A DNA stretch of 64,000 bases from JACCZX01 sp963710675 (GCA_963710675.1 CAVQBE010000014.1:1-64000); one strand, 5' to 3'. Shown: positions 25,207 through 35,506, counted from the stretch's first letter. Made by a program: numbers and translations. The notes: generated by a model not told the origin, from the letters alone.

Positions 25207-26018
25207 CGTGACTCCCGTTGTGGTTCGCTTTTAGTTCTAGTCGGCCGCGTTTGCACTACAGAAGCGAGCGTGCCGAGCAACAAGCATCGCCACTGCAAAC
25301 TTATCAAGCATTGATCGCTCATTCACAACGGCGGGAAGGCGTTCAAGCAAGAGTCAGTCCAAAAGTGCGGCGGCACGCCAAGAGGCTGATTGAATAGAGT
25401 TTGTGGATGACACATCGGCGGTGCGAATCTGCCGATGTAAAGCCCTTCGACATTCGCCGCGGCAGGCGCGGCAAATTTTGACTTCAAGTCGAGCTGCTTC
25501 CTTACCGATCAGTTGTCGTGCTCGCGCCGCGCTTGCCGAGGGCGAGCCGTTACGGTTCAGCCCCTCATCGTCCGCGTCCGCCCACGACAATGATCCCGGT
25601 CTTCTGAACCCGATCGTTTGCGCCACCACCTGGGACAGTTGCTGTAATCAGGTGCCGGCCCGCTTCGAGATCGACGCTAAGCACGTGGCCGCGGCCGAGC
25701 TCGCCCGCCACATCGGAATGCCAGACGATGTCGTGCGGCGCGACGCCCTCGTGACCCCGAAGGTCGTGACCGAAGATTACGTGCATGGTGCGCGTCGGAG
25801 CACACTAACGCTTGTTCAATAGCAGTGGAGTGCCGGCATTTACGACCTCCACTGCCATGTTCTCGAGTCGTCGATCAATCGAAAACAGCAAGACGTGATA
25901 CATCAAAGGCGCATCGACGGGGAGATGCTTGCGAGCCGCGAGAGCCAAATTGAAGTCCGCCAGATCCCGGTCACGATCGCGATGTACACAGCTTACGACG
26001 ACGCATCGACAGGAAAAA
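25207..26018. other. ~800 bp region holding only a gene remnant
   Basis: On the minus strand, 25,565-25,804 encodes HVIFGHDLRGHEGVAPHDIV, ELGRGHVLSVDLEAGRHLIT and ATVPGGGANDRVQKTG before a stop, a decayed Ig-like or PKD-like repeat without start. On the plus strand an 8 bp inverted repeat (acatcggc, gccgatgt) lies near 25,410-25,438. The rest shows no coding signal. The promoter of the zincin gene should be at the right end. Confidence 0.35.
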
Positions 26019-26999
26019 ATGACTTTGCGACGACCTAGGTTGTTTTGTATTTATGCGCTGCTGCTTGCAATCTGGTTCACCGGGTTTGAGAGCGCGGATG
26101 CGGCGACCGCTTTTGAGTTCGCGACAGTGCAACAAGGGCGCGCAATCATTACTGCTCGCGACGAGTATGTGCAGCGGCTGAGCCCGATTGAGCGCGCGCT
26201 GAAAATGAAGTCGGAAGCGGCCGTTAGTGAAGCCGAGTACCTCCAACGTCTGGCGGCCTCCATCCAGCCGTGGCCTGAATCTGAGCGTGCAGCCGTCCAA
26301 GCCGCGCTTGACTCCATCCGACCCCGGCTCACGGAGCTTAATTTGCCCTTACCGCGTCGGGTCGTGTTCGTGCGATTTACAGGCGGCGTGGAAGGCAATG
26401 CTCCACACACGCGTGGCGATGCGGTGTTGCTAACCGAGGAGTCACTGACGCGTGCTGACCTTTTGGCGCATTTGATCGCTCACGAGCTGTTTCATATCGC
26501 AAGTCGTCAAGACAAAGCTTGGCGCGATGTCATGTACGCGACGATCGGATTTATGCCGATTGAAGAAGTCGCACTTCCGCCCGCGCTTGCTGCGCGCAAG
26601 GTCACCAATCCGGATGCACCCCGTGTCGATGTCGCGATCAAGGTGCAAACTGGCTTGGGCTCCGCATGGGTGACGCCGCTGGTTCACGCAACCGTCGACC
26701 GTTACGACGCGCACCAAGGCGGAGAATTCTTCAAATACATGAAACTAAGCTGGCTGGAAGTGGGGCGCGGTGAGGTACTGCCAACACGAGCCGAAGTGCT
26801 GCAACCTCAGCTACACGAGACGGCGCAACTCAGGGGGTTTGTCGAGCAGGTTGGCCGCAACACCGGATACATCATTCATCCGGAAGAAATTCTCGCCGAG
26901 AACTTCGCACAGCTAGCGACGGGAAAGACAGGCCCTTCACCTGAGATTCATCAGCGCCTACTTGAAGCGCTGAAACGGCGGACATCGATGCGACGCTAG
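26019..26999 (+). CDS. Exported HExxH metalloprotease-like protein
   Basis: From ATG 26,019 (after CAGGAAAAA) the product is 326 residues with a signal peptide (LFCIYALLLAIWFTGFESAD). The zinc motif is AHLIAHELFHIASRQ (HELFH), and the third ligand may be the Glu in HPEEILAENFAQLATG about 130 residues later, as in gluzincins. The body has charged helices (RLSPIERALKMKSEAAVSEA). Likely periplasmic. I cannot assign a named peptidase family. Neighbours do not form an operon with it. Confidence 0.6.
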   Translation: MTLRRPRLFCIYALLLAIWFTGFESADAATAFEFATVQQGRAIITARDEYVQRLSPIERALKMKSEAAVSEAEYLQRLAASIQPWPESERAAVQAALDSIRPRLTELNLPLPRRVVFVRFTGGVEGNAPHTRGDAVLLTEESLTRADLLAHLIAHELFHIASRQDKAWRDVMYATIGFMPIEEVALPPALAARKVTNPDAPRVDVAIKVQTGLGSAWVTPLVHATVDRYDAHQGGEFFKYMKLSWLEVGRGEVLPTRAEVLQPQLHETAQLRGFVEQVGRNTGYIIHPEEILAENFAQLATGKTGPSPEIHQRLLEALKRRTSMRR

Positions 27000-27066
27000 C
27001 AATCCGCAATTGGATCACTCGTGACTTTGCCTTGTAAGTGAACAGGCGCACAATTTCTTCCTAAGT

Positions 27067-28561
27067 ATGCGAGCAATACAAGCCCTGCGACTCTGCGGAA
27101 TGCTGTTGGCCGGCTGCCCGTTGACCGCAGCCGTTGCGCAGACGCCGCGGTGTGACACGCTGTCGGCTTTCCAACGCGAATTCGCGCGCGCCACTGGCGC
27201 GTGCCGTGATCTCGCCCCGATCATCGATGTTGCGCCACCAAAGGTAGAGGCGACGCCACCGCCCGCTCCGGCGGTGCCGGACGCCAGCACGCAAACCTCG
27301 CAGACAACGGCGAGCCCCGCAGCCAACGAAGGTCGCGCCCCAACGCACTGAACCGCGCAAGTCGAGTTCAAAGACAGCCGCGGGTTCGGCCAAGAGCTCC
27401 GCGCCATCCAAGACTACTGCGAGTCGCAAGAGCGAAGCCGAGCGGCGCAACGAACCACTCGATGCAAGCGGGTGGAAGACCTATCAGGACGACCGATACG
27501 CTTTCAGATATCCAGCGGGCCTGATGACGACGTCGCAGCGCAACGGTGTCGTCGAGCTGCATTCTGCCGACCGGGAGTTCCGCGTGCGTGCGTCCGCCCG
27601 AATCAACTCGAAAAAGGACACGGTCCAATCGGCTTGGCAACAGCGCCTCAAGGAGCATGGCCGGAGCGTCACTTACAAAAGGAAGGGCGATGAATGGTTC
27701 GTGGTGAGCGGCGTGGAAAGTGGAAAGACCTATTACCGCAAACAGTTCGTCAGCCCGGAGCGCATGGCAGAACTCGTCATTACATATCCCAAATCGCGGG
27801 CGTCGGTCTACGACCCCTGGGTGACCGAAATCGAAAAGAGCTTCGTCGCGTACCGCGCGTCCGATAGCGCTCAGGCTTCAAGCAACGAGCCCCCGAGCGT
27901 TGTTACGCAGGCGCCTGCGGTCAACGCCACGCGCGAACTGCCAAATGTGATCGGCCGCAGCTACTCCGATGCAGCCAATGTGTTGACCGAGTTCAAGGTT
28001 GAGCGCGCCGAAGTGGCGGGCGCCGCTCCGACCGGCGAAGTGCTTGCTCAGGATCCTGCCCCCGGCAGCTCTTTGCCGCCGGGAAGTACGATCAGCTTGC
28101 GGGTGTCCGATGGCTCGCTTGCGACTGCTGCGGCCGCGGCGCCTGCGCCGTCCGCCGCTTCGGTGGCGTCCGCTTCGCAGCTTGAGCCTTCGACAGCGCC
28201 CGTGCAAAACGATCGGGTGGCCGGCGCGTTTATCGGCGGGATCGCGAGCAACGTCGTGGCCGCGCTGGTCGCCGGTGTATTACTCGGCCTGCTGCTCGGC
28301 GCCGTGCTTATGCGTCGAGCGCTTTTCGCGCGCAGTCGCGCCATCGATACAGCGCCCGCACAACACGTGGATGCTGCGCCGGCCGAAATCGACCGCAGCC
28401 AGGCCGCTGCCCGAGTCCACAGAGTCGCGGCGATCGAGCCGCCTCCCGAACTCAGATTTACCGCTCGGCTCGTTCCGGGCGAAACAACAATCAAATTCGC
28501 CGACCTGCTGGAGGACGAAGAAGCAGCGATCGCATATTCAAGGAATCAGTATGCGGAGTAG
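27067..28561 (+). CDS. Exported PASTA-domain protein with C-terminal membrane helix, one frameshift
   Basis: The first frame (MRAIQALRLCGMLLAGCPLT, signal-like; then CDTLSAFQREFARATGACRD) stops at 27,351. A one-base shift at a C-run near 27,336 joins it to the frame reading EAERRNEPLDASGWKTYQDD and RYAFRYPAGLMTTSQRNGVV, a periplasmic beta domain. A PASTA domain follows (LPNVIGRSYSDAANVLTEFK, VLAQDPAPGSSLPPGS, ISLRVSDGS), then an Ala-rich linker and a transmembrane helix (SNVVAALVAGVLLGLLLGAV). PASTA domains bind peptidoglycan or beta-lactams in kinases and PBPs; here neither is attached. The stop overlaps the hydratase start by 11 bases. Confidence 0.65.
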
Positions 28562-29415
28562 CTTCAAGCTGCGTTCACCGCTCGAAATTTCGAACGATGA
28601 CGTTGCGCGGCAACTGCCGGACGTGAAACCACAAGAGATTCTTGACCACAGCGACAGTGGTGCTCTGTGGCCGGTCCGTGACGGCCCTGCTTTCAGCGAT
28701 CTGCAATCCGCCTACGGCACCGCGCTCGCCGTTCGGCGTCTGCGCATCGCACGCGGCGAGGTTCCCGTGGGTTACAAGGTCGGCTTTACGAACCGCACCA
28801 TCTGGTCCCGCTACAACGTGTACGCGCCCATCTGGGGTTTCGTTTGGAACACGACGATCTCCTATTGCGATGGTGCTGGCAACGTACCGCTTGCGCGTGT
28901 GTGCCAACCGCGCATTGAACCCGAAGCGGTGTTCGGCTTCAGGGCAACGCCACCAAACCCTGTCACGCTCGACGACCTGTTCGATGCGCTGGATTGGGTC
29001 GCACCGGGTTTCGAGATCGTCCAGTCACACTCGCCAGGCTGGAAGTTCATTGCACCGGAAACGGTGGCAGACGGTGGTTTGCACGGCCGACTGCTTGTCG
29101 GGCCAAAGACACCGATCGCCAAACTGGCACGCGACAGCGATCAACTCGATCGGATCTTGGCGAGAGCCCGCGTCCGTCTGCAAAGAAACGGCGAACTCGT
29201 GGAGGAAGGCTCAGGCGCTAATGTGCTGGATAGTCCATTACATGCCTTGATGCACTTCGTGACGGAGTTGCGATCGTGCCCGGGCGCGCCCGACGCTGGC
29301 TGCGCATGACGTGGTCACAACGGGCACCTGGACAGACGCCTGGCCAGTGGCTGCTGGAGAAAGATGGAGCGCGCGATTCGACGCGTTGCCTGCGCTTGAG
29401 GTCAACTTCGAGTAA
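28551..29415 (+). CDS. 2-keto-4-pentenoate hydratase-like protein (FAH superfamily), one frameshift at the C terminus
   Basis: Starting MRSSFKLRSPLEISNDDVAR, it contains RIARGEVPVGYKVGFTNRTI, then QPRIEPEAVFGFRATPPNPV, WVAPGFEIVQSHSPGWKF and DGGLHGRLLVGPKTPI. These match MhpD/4-oxalocrotonate decarboxylase-type hydratases; the RIEPE and FEIVQ acidic residues bind the divalent metal. The frame stops at 29,309, but one base shift near 29,280 gives AAHDVVTTGTWTDAWPVAAG, the family's conserved end, to a TAA at 29,413. It probably hydrates 2-hydroxypenta-2,4-dienoate-like acids in aromatic catabolism. It overlaps the PASTA gene by 11 bases. Confidence 0.75.
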
Positions 29416-29418
29416 GTA

Positions 29419-30294
29419 GTGGTTAAGCATCGCTCGTGCTTACGTTCCCGCGCGGCGATCAAGCCTTCTCTCATCGCTGTGTGCTTGATGATGCTTTGCG
29501 GTTCGACCAAGGCGGCTGACGACTGCTCGGTCGCCGATGTGTTGGCCAATAGCTGGATCCGAATGGCCCGGAGTCACTCCTCGGGATTGCCAACGACCAA
29601 GGCCATCCGGAGGGAGCTCGAGTTCAAGACCAACGATCAAGTCGCACTGAAGGGCTATTCGTATTCCCCGCCGTCTGAAGAAAGCGAAACGGCTGCGAAG
29701 CACTTCATCCTTCTGCTGCAGGGAAGCGCATCTTCGGCGGCGCAGTTGGCCGAGACGGCAAGCGGTCTGGCGCTCGCTGCAAAGCGCGAAGTGTTCGTGT
29801 ACGAGTATCGCGGATATGGCTCCGAAAGCACCGCCCATCCAACCGCGGCGGCGATTCAAAGAGACATCGACGCAATCATCGATAGCCTTTCTGAAGGCGG
29901 CAGGCGCGGTGTCGTGATCGGGTTGTCCATGGGCGGGATCTTCGCCATTCAATCATTGAAGCGCTCATTGAAGCGCTCCGAGAGCGGTGATCTGCGCGCA
30001 CTGGTGGACTCCGCTCCCGCTCAGGTGCCGACGATTCCATTCCTGCTCCGTTGTCCCCGATGGATGAATCCACTCGATGCTGCTACGGCGGACGTGGCTC
30101 AACGCCTTGGCGTCCTGTATGCCGCTGACGATTGGTGGTCAAAGGATCCGGCAGCCAAGGAGCTGATAGAGAAAGTGAAAGCGGGCGGCGGACGGGTGTG
30201 GATGATCGAGGGCGGGCACGTCGATCTGTCGGCCTCGGGACTCGCTCTTCGTCTGCCGATCTATGTCGATTTCGTGCAGGAGCGTTCACCGTAA
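29419..30294 (+). CDS. Exported alpha/beta-hydrolase
   Basis: The 291-residue precursor (GTG start) has a signal peptide (PSLIAVCLMMLCGSTKAADD). It has the alpha/beta-hydrolase core: HFILLLQGSASSAAQLAETA (oxyanion region), VFVYEYRGYGSESTAHPT and RGVVIGLSMGGIFAIQSL with the GxSxG nucleophile (GLSMGG). A late Asp/His pair may be YAADDWW and EGGHVDLS. Substrate unknown. It lies three bases after the hydratase stop (frame corrected), so it is likely cotranscribed. Confidence 0.8.
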   Translation: MVKHRSCLRSRAAIKPSLIAVCLMMLCGSTKAADDCSVADVLANSWIRMARSHSSGLPTTKAIRRELEFKTNDQVALKGYSYSPPSEESETAAKHFILLLQGSASSAAQLAETASGLALAAKREVFVYEYRGYGSESTAHPTAAAIQRDIDAIIDSLSEGGRRGVVIGLSMGGIFAIQSLKRSLKRSESGDLRALVDSAPAQVPTIPFLLRCPRWMNPLDAATADVAQRLGVLYAADDWWSKDPAAKELIEKVKAGGGRVWMIEGGHVDLSASGLALRLPIYVDFVQERSP

Positions 30295-30310
30295 GCATCA
30301 ACATCCGGTT

Positions 30311-30622
30311 CTATTTTTTCTCCAATAGCCGCGTCGCTTCCTTGCGCAATACTGCAAGAAGACGGTTCGCTGCCTTCGCCAGCAGCCACGGCAACGACAC
30401 CTCGATGTGCAGCGAGTCTTCGAGCACTTCGATGTTCGCCGTCGCAGTTTGGCCCAACGCGCGGACACGGAAACGCAACGTGTCTCCTTCCCAGGTCTGT
30501 TGCTCAATCGCGATGATCGTTCCGAGGTGACCATCGGTGCGCGCGAAGCCCTCTTTGATACGTTTGACCGCCTCGCCCTTGCCGAGACGATGGGTAATGG
30601 TGACCCTGACGGTTTCGTTCAC
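30311..30622 (-). CDS. Polyhydroxyalkanoic acid granule-region protein (PHA_gran_rgn family)
   Basis: The recognisable ~104 residues begin VNETVRVTITHRLGKGEAVK and continue RIKEGFARTDGHLGTIIAIE, TWEGDTLRFRVRALGQTATA, NIEVLEDSLHIEVSLPWLLA and RLLAVLRKEATRLLEKK. This is the short beta-rich family found near PHA granule genes; length and end match. The frame remains open upstream to 30,823, but that extension is Arg-rich and unlikely. I take GTG 30,622 as start, without a strong ribosome-binding site. It converges on the hydrolase. Confidence 0.7.
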   Translation of the reverse strand: MNETVRVTITHRLGKGEAVKRIKEGFARTDGHLGTIIAIEQQTWEGDTLRFRVRALGQTATANIEVLEDSLHIEVSLPWLLAKAANRLLAVLRKEATRLLEKK

Positions 30623-30840
30623 AGAAGCTGTGCTTCGACGGCGTAGCCGTGCATACGCGCATTTTGATCGAACGGCGATCGCGACGATGCTTCGGACGAT
30701 TTGCGCTGCCGCAGGCTGCTGTGTCGATCCACGTGTGTCTACTGCCACCACAAACGCGGTCTTACCAGTGATACAAGGTATCGTGCTGCGGTTCCTCTTC
30801 CTCTGATTCCGACGGGCGCACAAAGGCTACGCGCGGTTTT

Positions 30841-31428
30841 ATGCCACCGGAACGAATTCAGCGCCTAGCCCGGGATGAGCGCCTGGCGCGTCATGTCGGC
30901 TTCTGGTGGGGGTTCGCGGAAGGGCTGTTTTTCTTCATCGTTCCCGACGTCTACATCAGCTTCGCCACCCTCTTCTCGCTGCGGGCCGGCGCCATTGCCT
31001 GGTTGTTTTCGATCGCAGGCTCGGCCAGCGCCGTTGTCGTAATCTACCTACTCACCGCGATGCTCGGCTTGGACTACGTGTCCTTTCTCGATTGGATCCC
31101 GGGAATATCAGCACCGCTGATCCACCGTATGGGCCAGCAGCTCGCGACCGAAGGGCTGCCGTACACGCCGCTTTTAATAATGGCTGGTGTGCCGCTCAAG
31201 CTCTATGCTGCGCAGGCCCTCGCCCTCGAGCTGTCGCTCGGCTCGGTGCTGCTGTGGACCGTGTTCGCACGCATCGTGCGAATCGCGCCGACGTTCGCAA
31301 TCGTCGCAGCGATGCGCCTGCTATTCGGCCGCCAGATTGACCACCGCCCGCGCACATGGTGCGCGCTACTCGGAATCTTCTGGGTCGTCTTCTATGCCTT
31401 CTACTTTGTGCATATGAGCCGGGCATGA
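30841..31428 (+). CDS. Multi-spanning membrane protein of unknown function
   Basis: The 195-residue product has about five hydrophobic helices: VGFWWGFAEGLFFFIVPDVY, AGAIAWLFSIAGSASAVVVI, PYTPLLIMAGVPLKLYAAQA, LGSVLLWTVFARIVRIAPTF and CALLGIFWVVFYAFYF. The layout, with a conserved-looking Gly-Pro loop between helix pairs, recalls DedA/VTT-type proteins, but no diagnostic motif is complete. Inner membrane. The start at 30,841 lacks a clear ribosome-binding site. Confidence 0.6.
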   Translation: MPPERIQRLARDERLARHVGFWWGFAEGLFFFIVPDVYISFATLFSLRAGAIAWLFSIAGSASAVVVIYLLTAMLGLDYVSFLDWIPGISAPLIHRMGQQLATEGLPYTPLLIMAGVPLKLYAAQALALELSLGSVLLWTVFARIVRIAPTFAIVAAMRLLFGRQIDHRPRTWCALLGIFWVVFYAFYFVHMSRA

Positions 31429-31537
31429 AAACGGAAGAACCGTGCCATTCTTAAAAGCGATTGCTTTCTGCGACAGCAGTCAATAATCCGCGCTTCGTGC
31501 GTCACTTGAGTGGCGCCGTAAATTATTCGGGCTTGCT

Positions 31538-32164
31538 TCATGGAGAGTTTGTAAAGGATGTCGGCGAGGACGCTCGCTTTCTGTTGAAGCTCCAGCCAAC
31601 GGCGAGAAGACCAATCCCTAGCAGCATCAAGGTTCCGGGTTCGGGGACCTGCACAACCCAATTTCCATCAATGAATAGATCGGCTATGGCAATCTGGCCA
31701 TTGGGGAAAATGTAGAAGGTCGCTCCTGAAATGAGATCTTCTTCAGAGGATGGGTTAAACGAAATGGACAACGATTGATGGATGGTCGGATCAGTCGGAT
31801 CAACTGGAAAAATGGTCGGGAAGTTGATTCCGAAACCTCCGACGTCTAGCTGCGTGCCATCAAGGGATTGAAGCTCGATGGGTCCCAACGTTCCACCGGA
31901 CAACAAATTGGCAGAGCCAAGACCAAAAATGGCATTGTCCAAAAACAGGGCGATCAGATCTGATGGGGCCGCTGTACTCCAGCCGATGCTTGCGCTCGCC
32001 GGCGGCGATGCTATTTCCAACATGCCGATCACCGTAGGCGAAGCGTCCTGGCGATATTCGTAAATCACACCAGCGAAGGCCGCACTACTCACCATTGCCA
32101 GCAACCAAACATTGGCCGCGCCAAAAATTAAACGAGAGAGCCAACAACGGTTTAGGAGGTTCAT
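31538..32164 (-). CDS. PEP-CTERM exported protein
   Basis: The 208-residue precursor has a signal peptide (IFGAANVWLLAMVSSAAFAG), a beta-rich body (DLIALFLDNAIFGLGSANLL, ISGATFYIFPNGQIAIADLF) and the sorting signal VPEPGTLMLLGIGLLAVGWS then FNRKRASS, with a short tail after the basic cluster. AGGAGAAAAA precedes the ATG. Function unknown; the third PEP-CTERM protein in the right piece. Confidence 0.85.
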   Translation of the reverse strand: MNLLNRCWLSRLIFGAANVWLLAMVSSAAFAGVIYEYRQDASPTVIGMLEIASPPASASIGWSTAAPSDLIALFLDNAIFGLGSANLLSGGTLGPIELQSLDGTQLDVGGFGINFPTIFPVDPTDPTIHQSLSISFNPSSEEDLISGATFYIFPNGQIAIADLFIDGNWVVQVPEPGTLMLLGIGLLAVGWSFNRKRASSPTSFTNSP

Positions 32165-32255
32165 TTTTTCTCCTTGCTCATCTGCAATCCACGAGCTTTT
32201 ATACTCGGCTTCGTATCGACATAGGCTCTCGGCCCAGAAGCGACATCGTCGCGAG

Positions 32256-33565
32256 CTATTGAGCAGGCGCGTACAGGAGCCCGATCAACTCCCTGGCGAT
32301 CGTTGTCGCTGGGTCGCGTCCATCGACGGTGGGGGCCAGGTTCGTCCACACCACCAGGGTGACGCCGTTCACAGGGTCGTGGCCCATGAACGAGTTGTAG
32401 CCGGGCAATTCGCCCGTGTGTCCGTAGAGATTTCCAAACTTGGCTATCGCCCAGCCGTACGCAGCACTGTTGGAATTACTCGGGTCGATCGGTACGACGC
32501 TGGCAAGACGCCGTGCTTGCAGGTGGGCATTCAGCAGCTTGCCGCCTACTAATGCTTCGACCCAGGTGGCGAGGTCGTTGGCGGTGGAGATCCCCGCACC
32601 GGCTGCCCAGCCCCACGACGGATTCGCGGCGGTCTGATCTACGGGTGCGAGCGTGCCCGCGCGGGCCGCAGCCTGCATGTCGTCCGGCAGCGCGGGCGGC
32701 GCACCCATCGTCAGCACGTTGTTGCCATACATGTAGCCGCGCGACTAAAGGTGCGGGAATTGCGTTGGACGCAGATGTCGGGAAACAGCGTGTTCTTCAT
32801 GCCCAAAGGCGCAAATAGCCGGTCGCGCATGATGGCCGCGAGCGGCTTGCCGCCCTCGAGCTGTTGCGCGATGAGCCCGAGCAGGACAGTGTTGGTGTTC
32901 GAGTAGCCGAATTGCGAACCGGGCGGCGTGAACGTCGGCGGGTGCTTGTAGGCGAGCGCCAGCAACTCGGCCTGTGTCCATGCCTTCGTGGGCTGTGTAT
33001 CGAGCGTCCGGTTCAGTTCGAGCGTCGTCGAGTAATTGAACAGACCACTTCGCATCGAGAGCAAGTGCTCGATCGTGATGTGCGCGCCGTTCGGCACATC
33101 GGGCCGGTACTTCGAGACCGGGTCGTCGAGCCTGAGCCGGCCCTCTTGAACCTATTGCAGGATCACCGTGCCGGTCCAGGTCTTGGTGTTCGAGCCGACA
33201 CGCACATGCTGGTCGAAGCTGGTCGGCACCGTGCCGCGATAGGTCGTGACACCGTAGGTGGTGGTGAAATCGCCTTTCGGCGTGCGCAGGATCACGACCG
33301 CGCCGGGAACGAGCATTTCTTTCGCAAGCCGTTCCACCGTGCCTTGCATCGCGGCCGCATCGATTGGGCGCAGCGCGGATCGCTTGGCGCCGAGTGCCGC
33401 GCATGCTGCAACGACAACGGAAATTGTCAAAGCAAGCAGTGCACGGCATGTGAACGCGCACACGTGATTTGCAACCCGACCAGCGGCACGACCACGCGCG
33501 ATTTCTGTTTCAGACATGGCGTCCATAAGGTTACAGCCAACATGCTGCAACGGTGGCCCTGTCAC
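32256..33565 (-). pseudogene. Serine beta-lactamase-family hydrolase with nonsense codon and frameshifts
   Basis: The N-terminal part (after a membrane or lipoprotein-like segment) has the nucleophile block VRVGSNTKTWTGTVILQ (SxxK as SNTK). Here a TAG stands where family members have a Leu; the frame continues unbroken as VQEGRLRLDDPVSKYRPDVP, HITIEHLLSMRSGLF and GSQFGYSNTNTVLLGLIAQQ (YxN). Near 32,745-32,785 two shifts are needed to reach the last part, MYGNNVLTMGAPPALPDDMQ, GWAAGAGISTANDLATWVEA and NLYGHTGELPGYNSFMGHDP (HTG). All catalytic motifs remain, so the decay is recent or partly due to read errors. Class C beta-lactamase/DD-peptidase fold, exported. Confidence 0.7.
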
Positions 33566-33685
33566 GGCTGAGCCGGGCGGATCAAGTGTTCCGGTGAGGC
33601 ACTATCAATGTCTCAATGTGGGCGCAGTGGAATCGATTCTTATCGCGGCGAAGCGCGACGCGAGATCGGACGTTGGCCGTACTCT

Positions 33686-34920
33686 TTAGTCAGGCCGCTG
33701 CAAGAACTTGGCGACGGCAAGGTCACCGACCTGCTTACCGAGGGCGGCTCCGACTTCGGTCGAGTTGCGAAAGTGCACGCCGTCGTACACCCGAGCGTTG
33801 CCCACCTCCTGCATGAAGTCATCGATCTTCGTCCAGGTCCGCGCCGGGCCCTTGACCAGATAGCTGGTCGTCTGCAGTGCTGGCATCGTGCCGGTGCGAA
33901 TCTCCGCCTGAAGAACAGTACCGACAGCGCCGGCCACGGTGCAGTGCGCGCACGGATACTCCGGGTGCATCGGGGTGTCGATGAACGGCGTCCATGAAGG
34001 GTCGCGCTCCGTCGCATCATTGCCGTCGAGGTCGCCGTTGCGGATCGCGGTGACCGGTCGCCAGAAGTTGTAGTGATACTTGGCGTCAAATACCGCCAGC
34101 AGCGCATCGTCTGCGGCTTGCGCCACCGCTGCAAAAAGACGAGCGTTCTGCGTGACTTCGCGGCCCGGTACATCAGCCACTGACAGCACGATGCCGTTAT
34201 AAATCGGCGGCAACGTTGCCTCCCAGAAGCCGGCGATTTGGGTTTGCTCAGCGGTGCGTCGGGAGTTGCTCTTGCCCCCAGCGACTTCACTTCGTTGAAG
34301 TCACGCGCCCACAAGGCGCTCGTGAGGGCAGGCGGCGGGCCGGGCCGGAATTGCGAAGCACTGCTCATCAGCCACGGCTTGCGCTGCGGCCAATGCGGCG
34401 CCGCGGGTATCACCGTGGGCACGTAGACCCCGGCAGCCGTTTGCGGTCGGTAGGTTTCTCCGGCAGCGGCGCCGTCGTCGGCGCGCATCGCAAGCACCGC
34501 CGCTGCGGCCTGTTCGCCGGCGGCGATGCCCGAAGTCTTCGCTATGCCATCGGTGACCTTCGCCAACGCCGCCTGATACGCACTATCGATCGCAGCAAGC
34601 TGAGATGGCAGCAGCTTGGCGAGCGCGGTGCGGTTGGCCGCCGCAACCGCGGCATCGACGGAAGCGCCCGGCGCCACGTCCAGTTTCAACGCACCGGCGG
34701 GATAGCGCTTGGTAATAGCGTTCACGACTTCGTAGACGGCGGTATTGGCGATCGCCATGGCCCGGTTCGCCGGTGGCGGGCCCATTTTGGCGCTGACGAC
34801 GATCTCCCCGACTTTGATGTTCCACTCGCATACCGCGTCGGCACTTGCGGTCGGACTTGCGATGAACAAGGCGGCGAAGATCAATGACGCCCATTGCGAG
34901 TGCTTTGTCTTGCTATTCAT
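33686..34920 (-). CDS. Vanadium-haloperoxidase-like PAP2 superfamily protein, one frameshift
   Basis: The precursor starts MNSKTKHSQWASLIFAALFI with a signal peptide, then EWNIKVGEIVVSAKMGPPPA and AMAIANTAVYEVVNAITKRY, the helical bundle that begins bacterial haloperoxidase-like proteins. Near 34,225 the reading shifts one frame. The rest carries the PAP2 motifs: AKYHYNFWRPVTAIRNGD, HPEYPCAHCTVAGAVG (the S/T-G-H equivalent is partly changed, AHCTVAG) and DGVHFRNSTEVGAALG with the last His. Expected size ~400 residues. Such proteins use vanadate for halogen oxidation or act as phosphatases. Followed by a small exported protein in the same orientation upstream. Confidence 0.75.
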
Positions 34921-34951
34921 GATGGCTTCCCTTGGACTTGCGCCGTAACTG

Positions 34952-35311
34952 TTACTGGTTTGCGCTATCCATAGCAGCGATGCTTTGATGTTGCGCGACT
35001 TTGTTCTGACTCCACCACGCCACCAGCTTGTCAAAATCGCCGGCAAACTTGCGCTCCTTAACCGCTTCGTAGATCGCGGTGCAGGCTGCGACGTCGCTGC
35101 TCGCTCGCGTTGTGGCAAGGTAGTCGCAGACCCAAAAGGCGTTTTCCAGGTCCGTCAATCTCGCGTTTGAAAGCTGAGATGTCGGCGTGGCCAAGGTGCG
35201 TTGCGGTTGCTGCGCCGAGGTGTTTGCGATAGTTCCCGCGACAACTCCGATCGTCGTGATAACGATTTTCGTAATTGAAACTACGCGGTGGTTGGTTTTA
35301 GGTTTGAGCAT
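34952..35311 (-). CDS. Small exported protein of unknown function
   Basis: From ATG 35,311 the 119-residue precursor has a hydrophobic N-terminal segment (VVSITKIVITTIGVVAGTIA) and a mature helical part with two Cys (ENAFWVCDYLATTRASSDVA then ACTAIYEAVKERKF), which may pair in the periplasm. The in-frame extension to 35,437 is not convincing. It lies 31 bases upstream of the haloperoxidase-like gene in the same direction, so the two could be cotranscribed. Confidence 0.6.
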   Translation of the reverse strand: MLKPKTNHRVVSITKIVITTIGVVAGTIANTSAQQPQRTLATPTSQLSNARLTDLENAFWVCDYLATTRASSDVAACTAIYEAVKERKFAGDFDKLVAWWSQNKVAQHQSIAAMDSANQ

Positions 35312-35506
35312 GATGTCTCCATTAGTTGCGATGGGTTCCGCACATTCGGTGCGCCGCTGGCTTATTCGCCGACTTCGAGAACAGTTTGCGATTGCAGGTA
35401 CGCAAAGGCCATACGACCGAAGTACTCTCGACCTCAAAATGGCAGTACCAATCGCCCAGGACTGAAGTCCTGTTGCGCGTTACGCGGCGCGGCGTAAATT
35501 AAGCCG

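Noticed and set aside
30623..30823. Upstream extension of the PHA granule-region protein
   Set aside because: Arg-rich without family similarity; the family starts near the GTG at 30,622.
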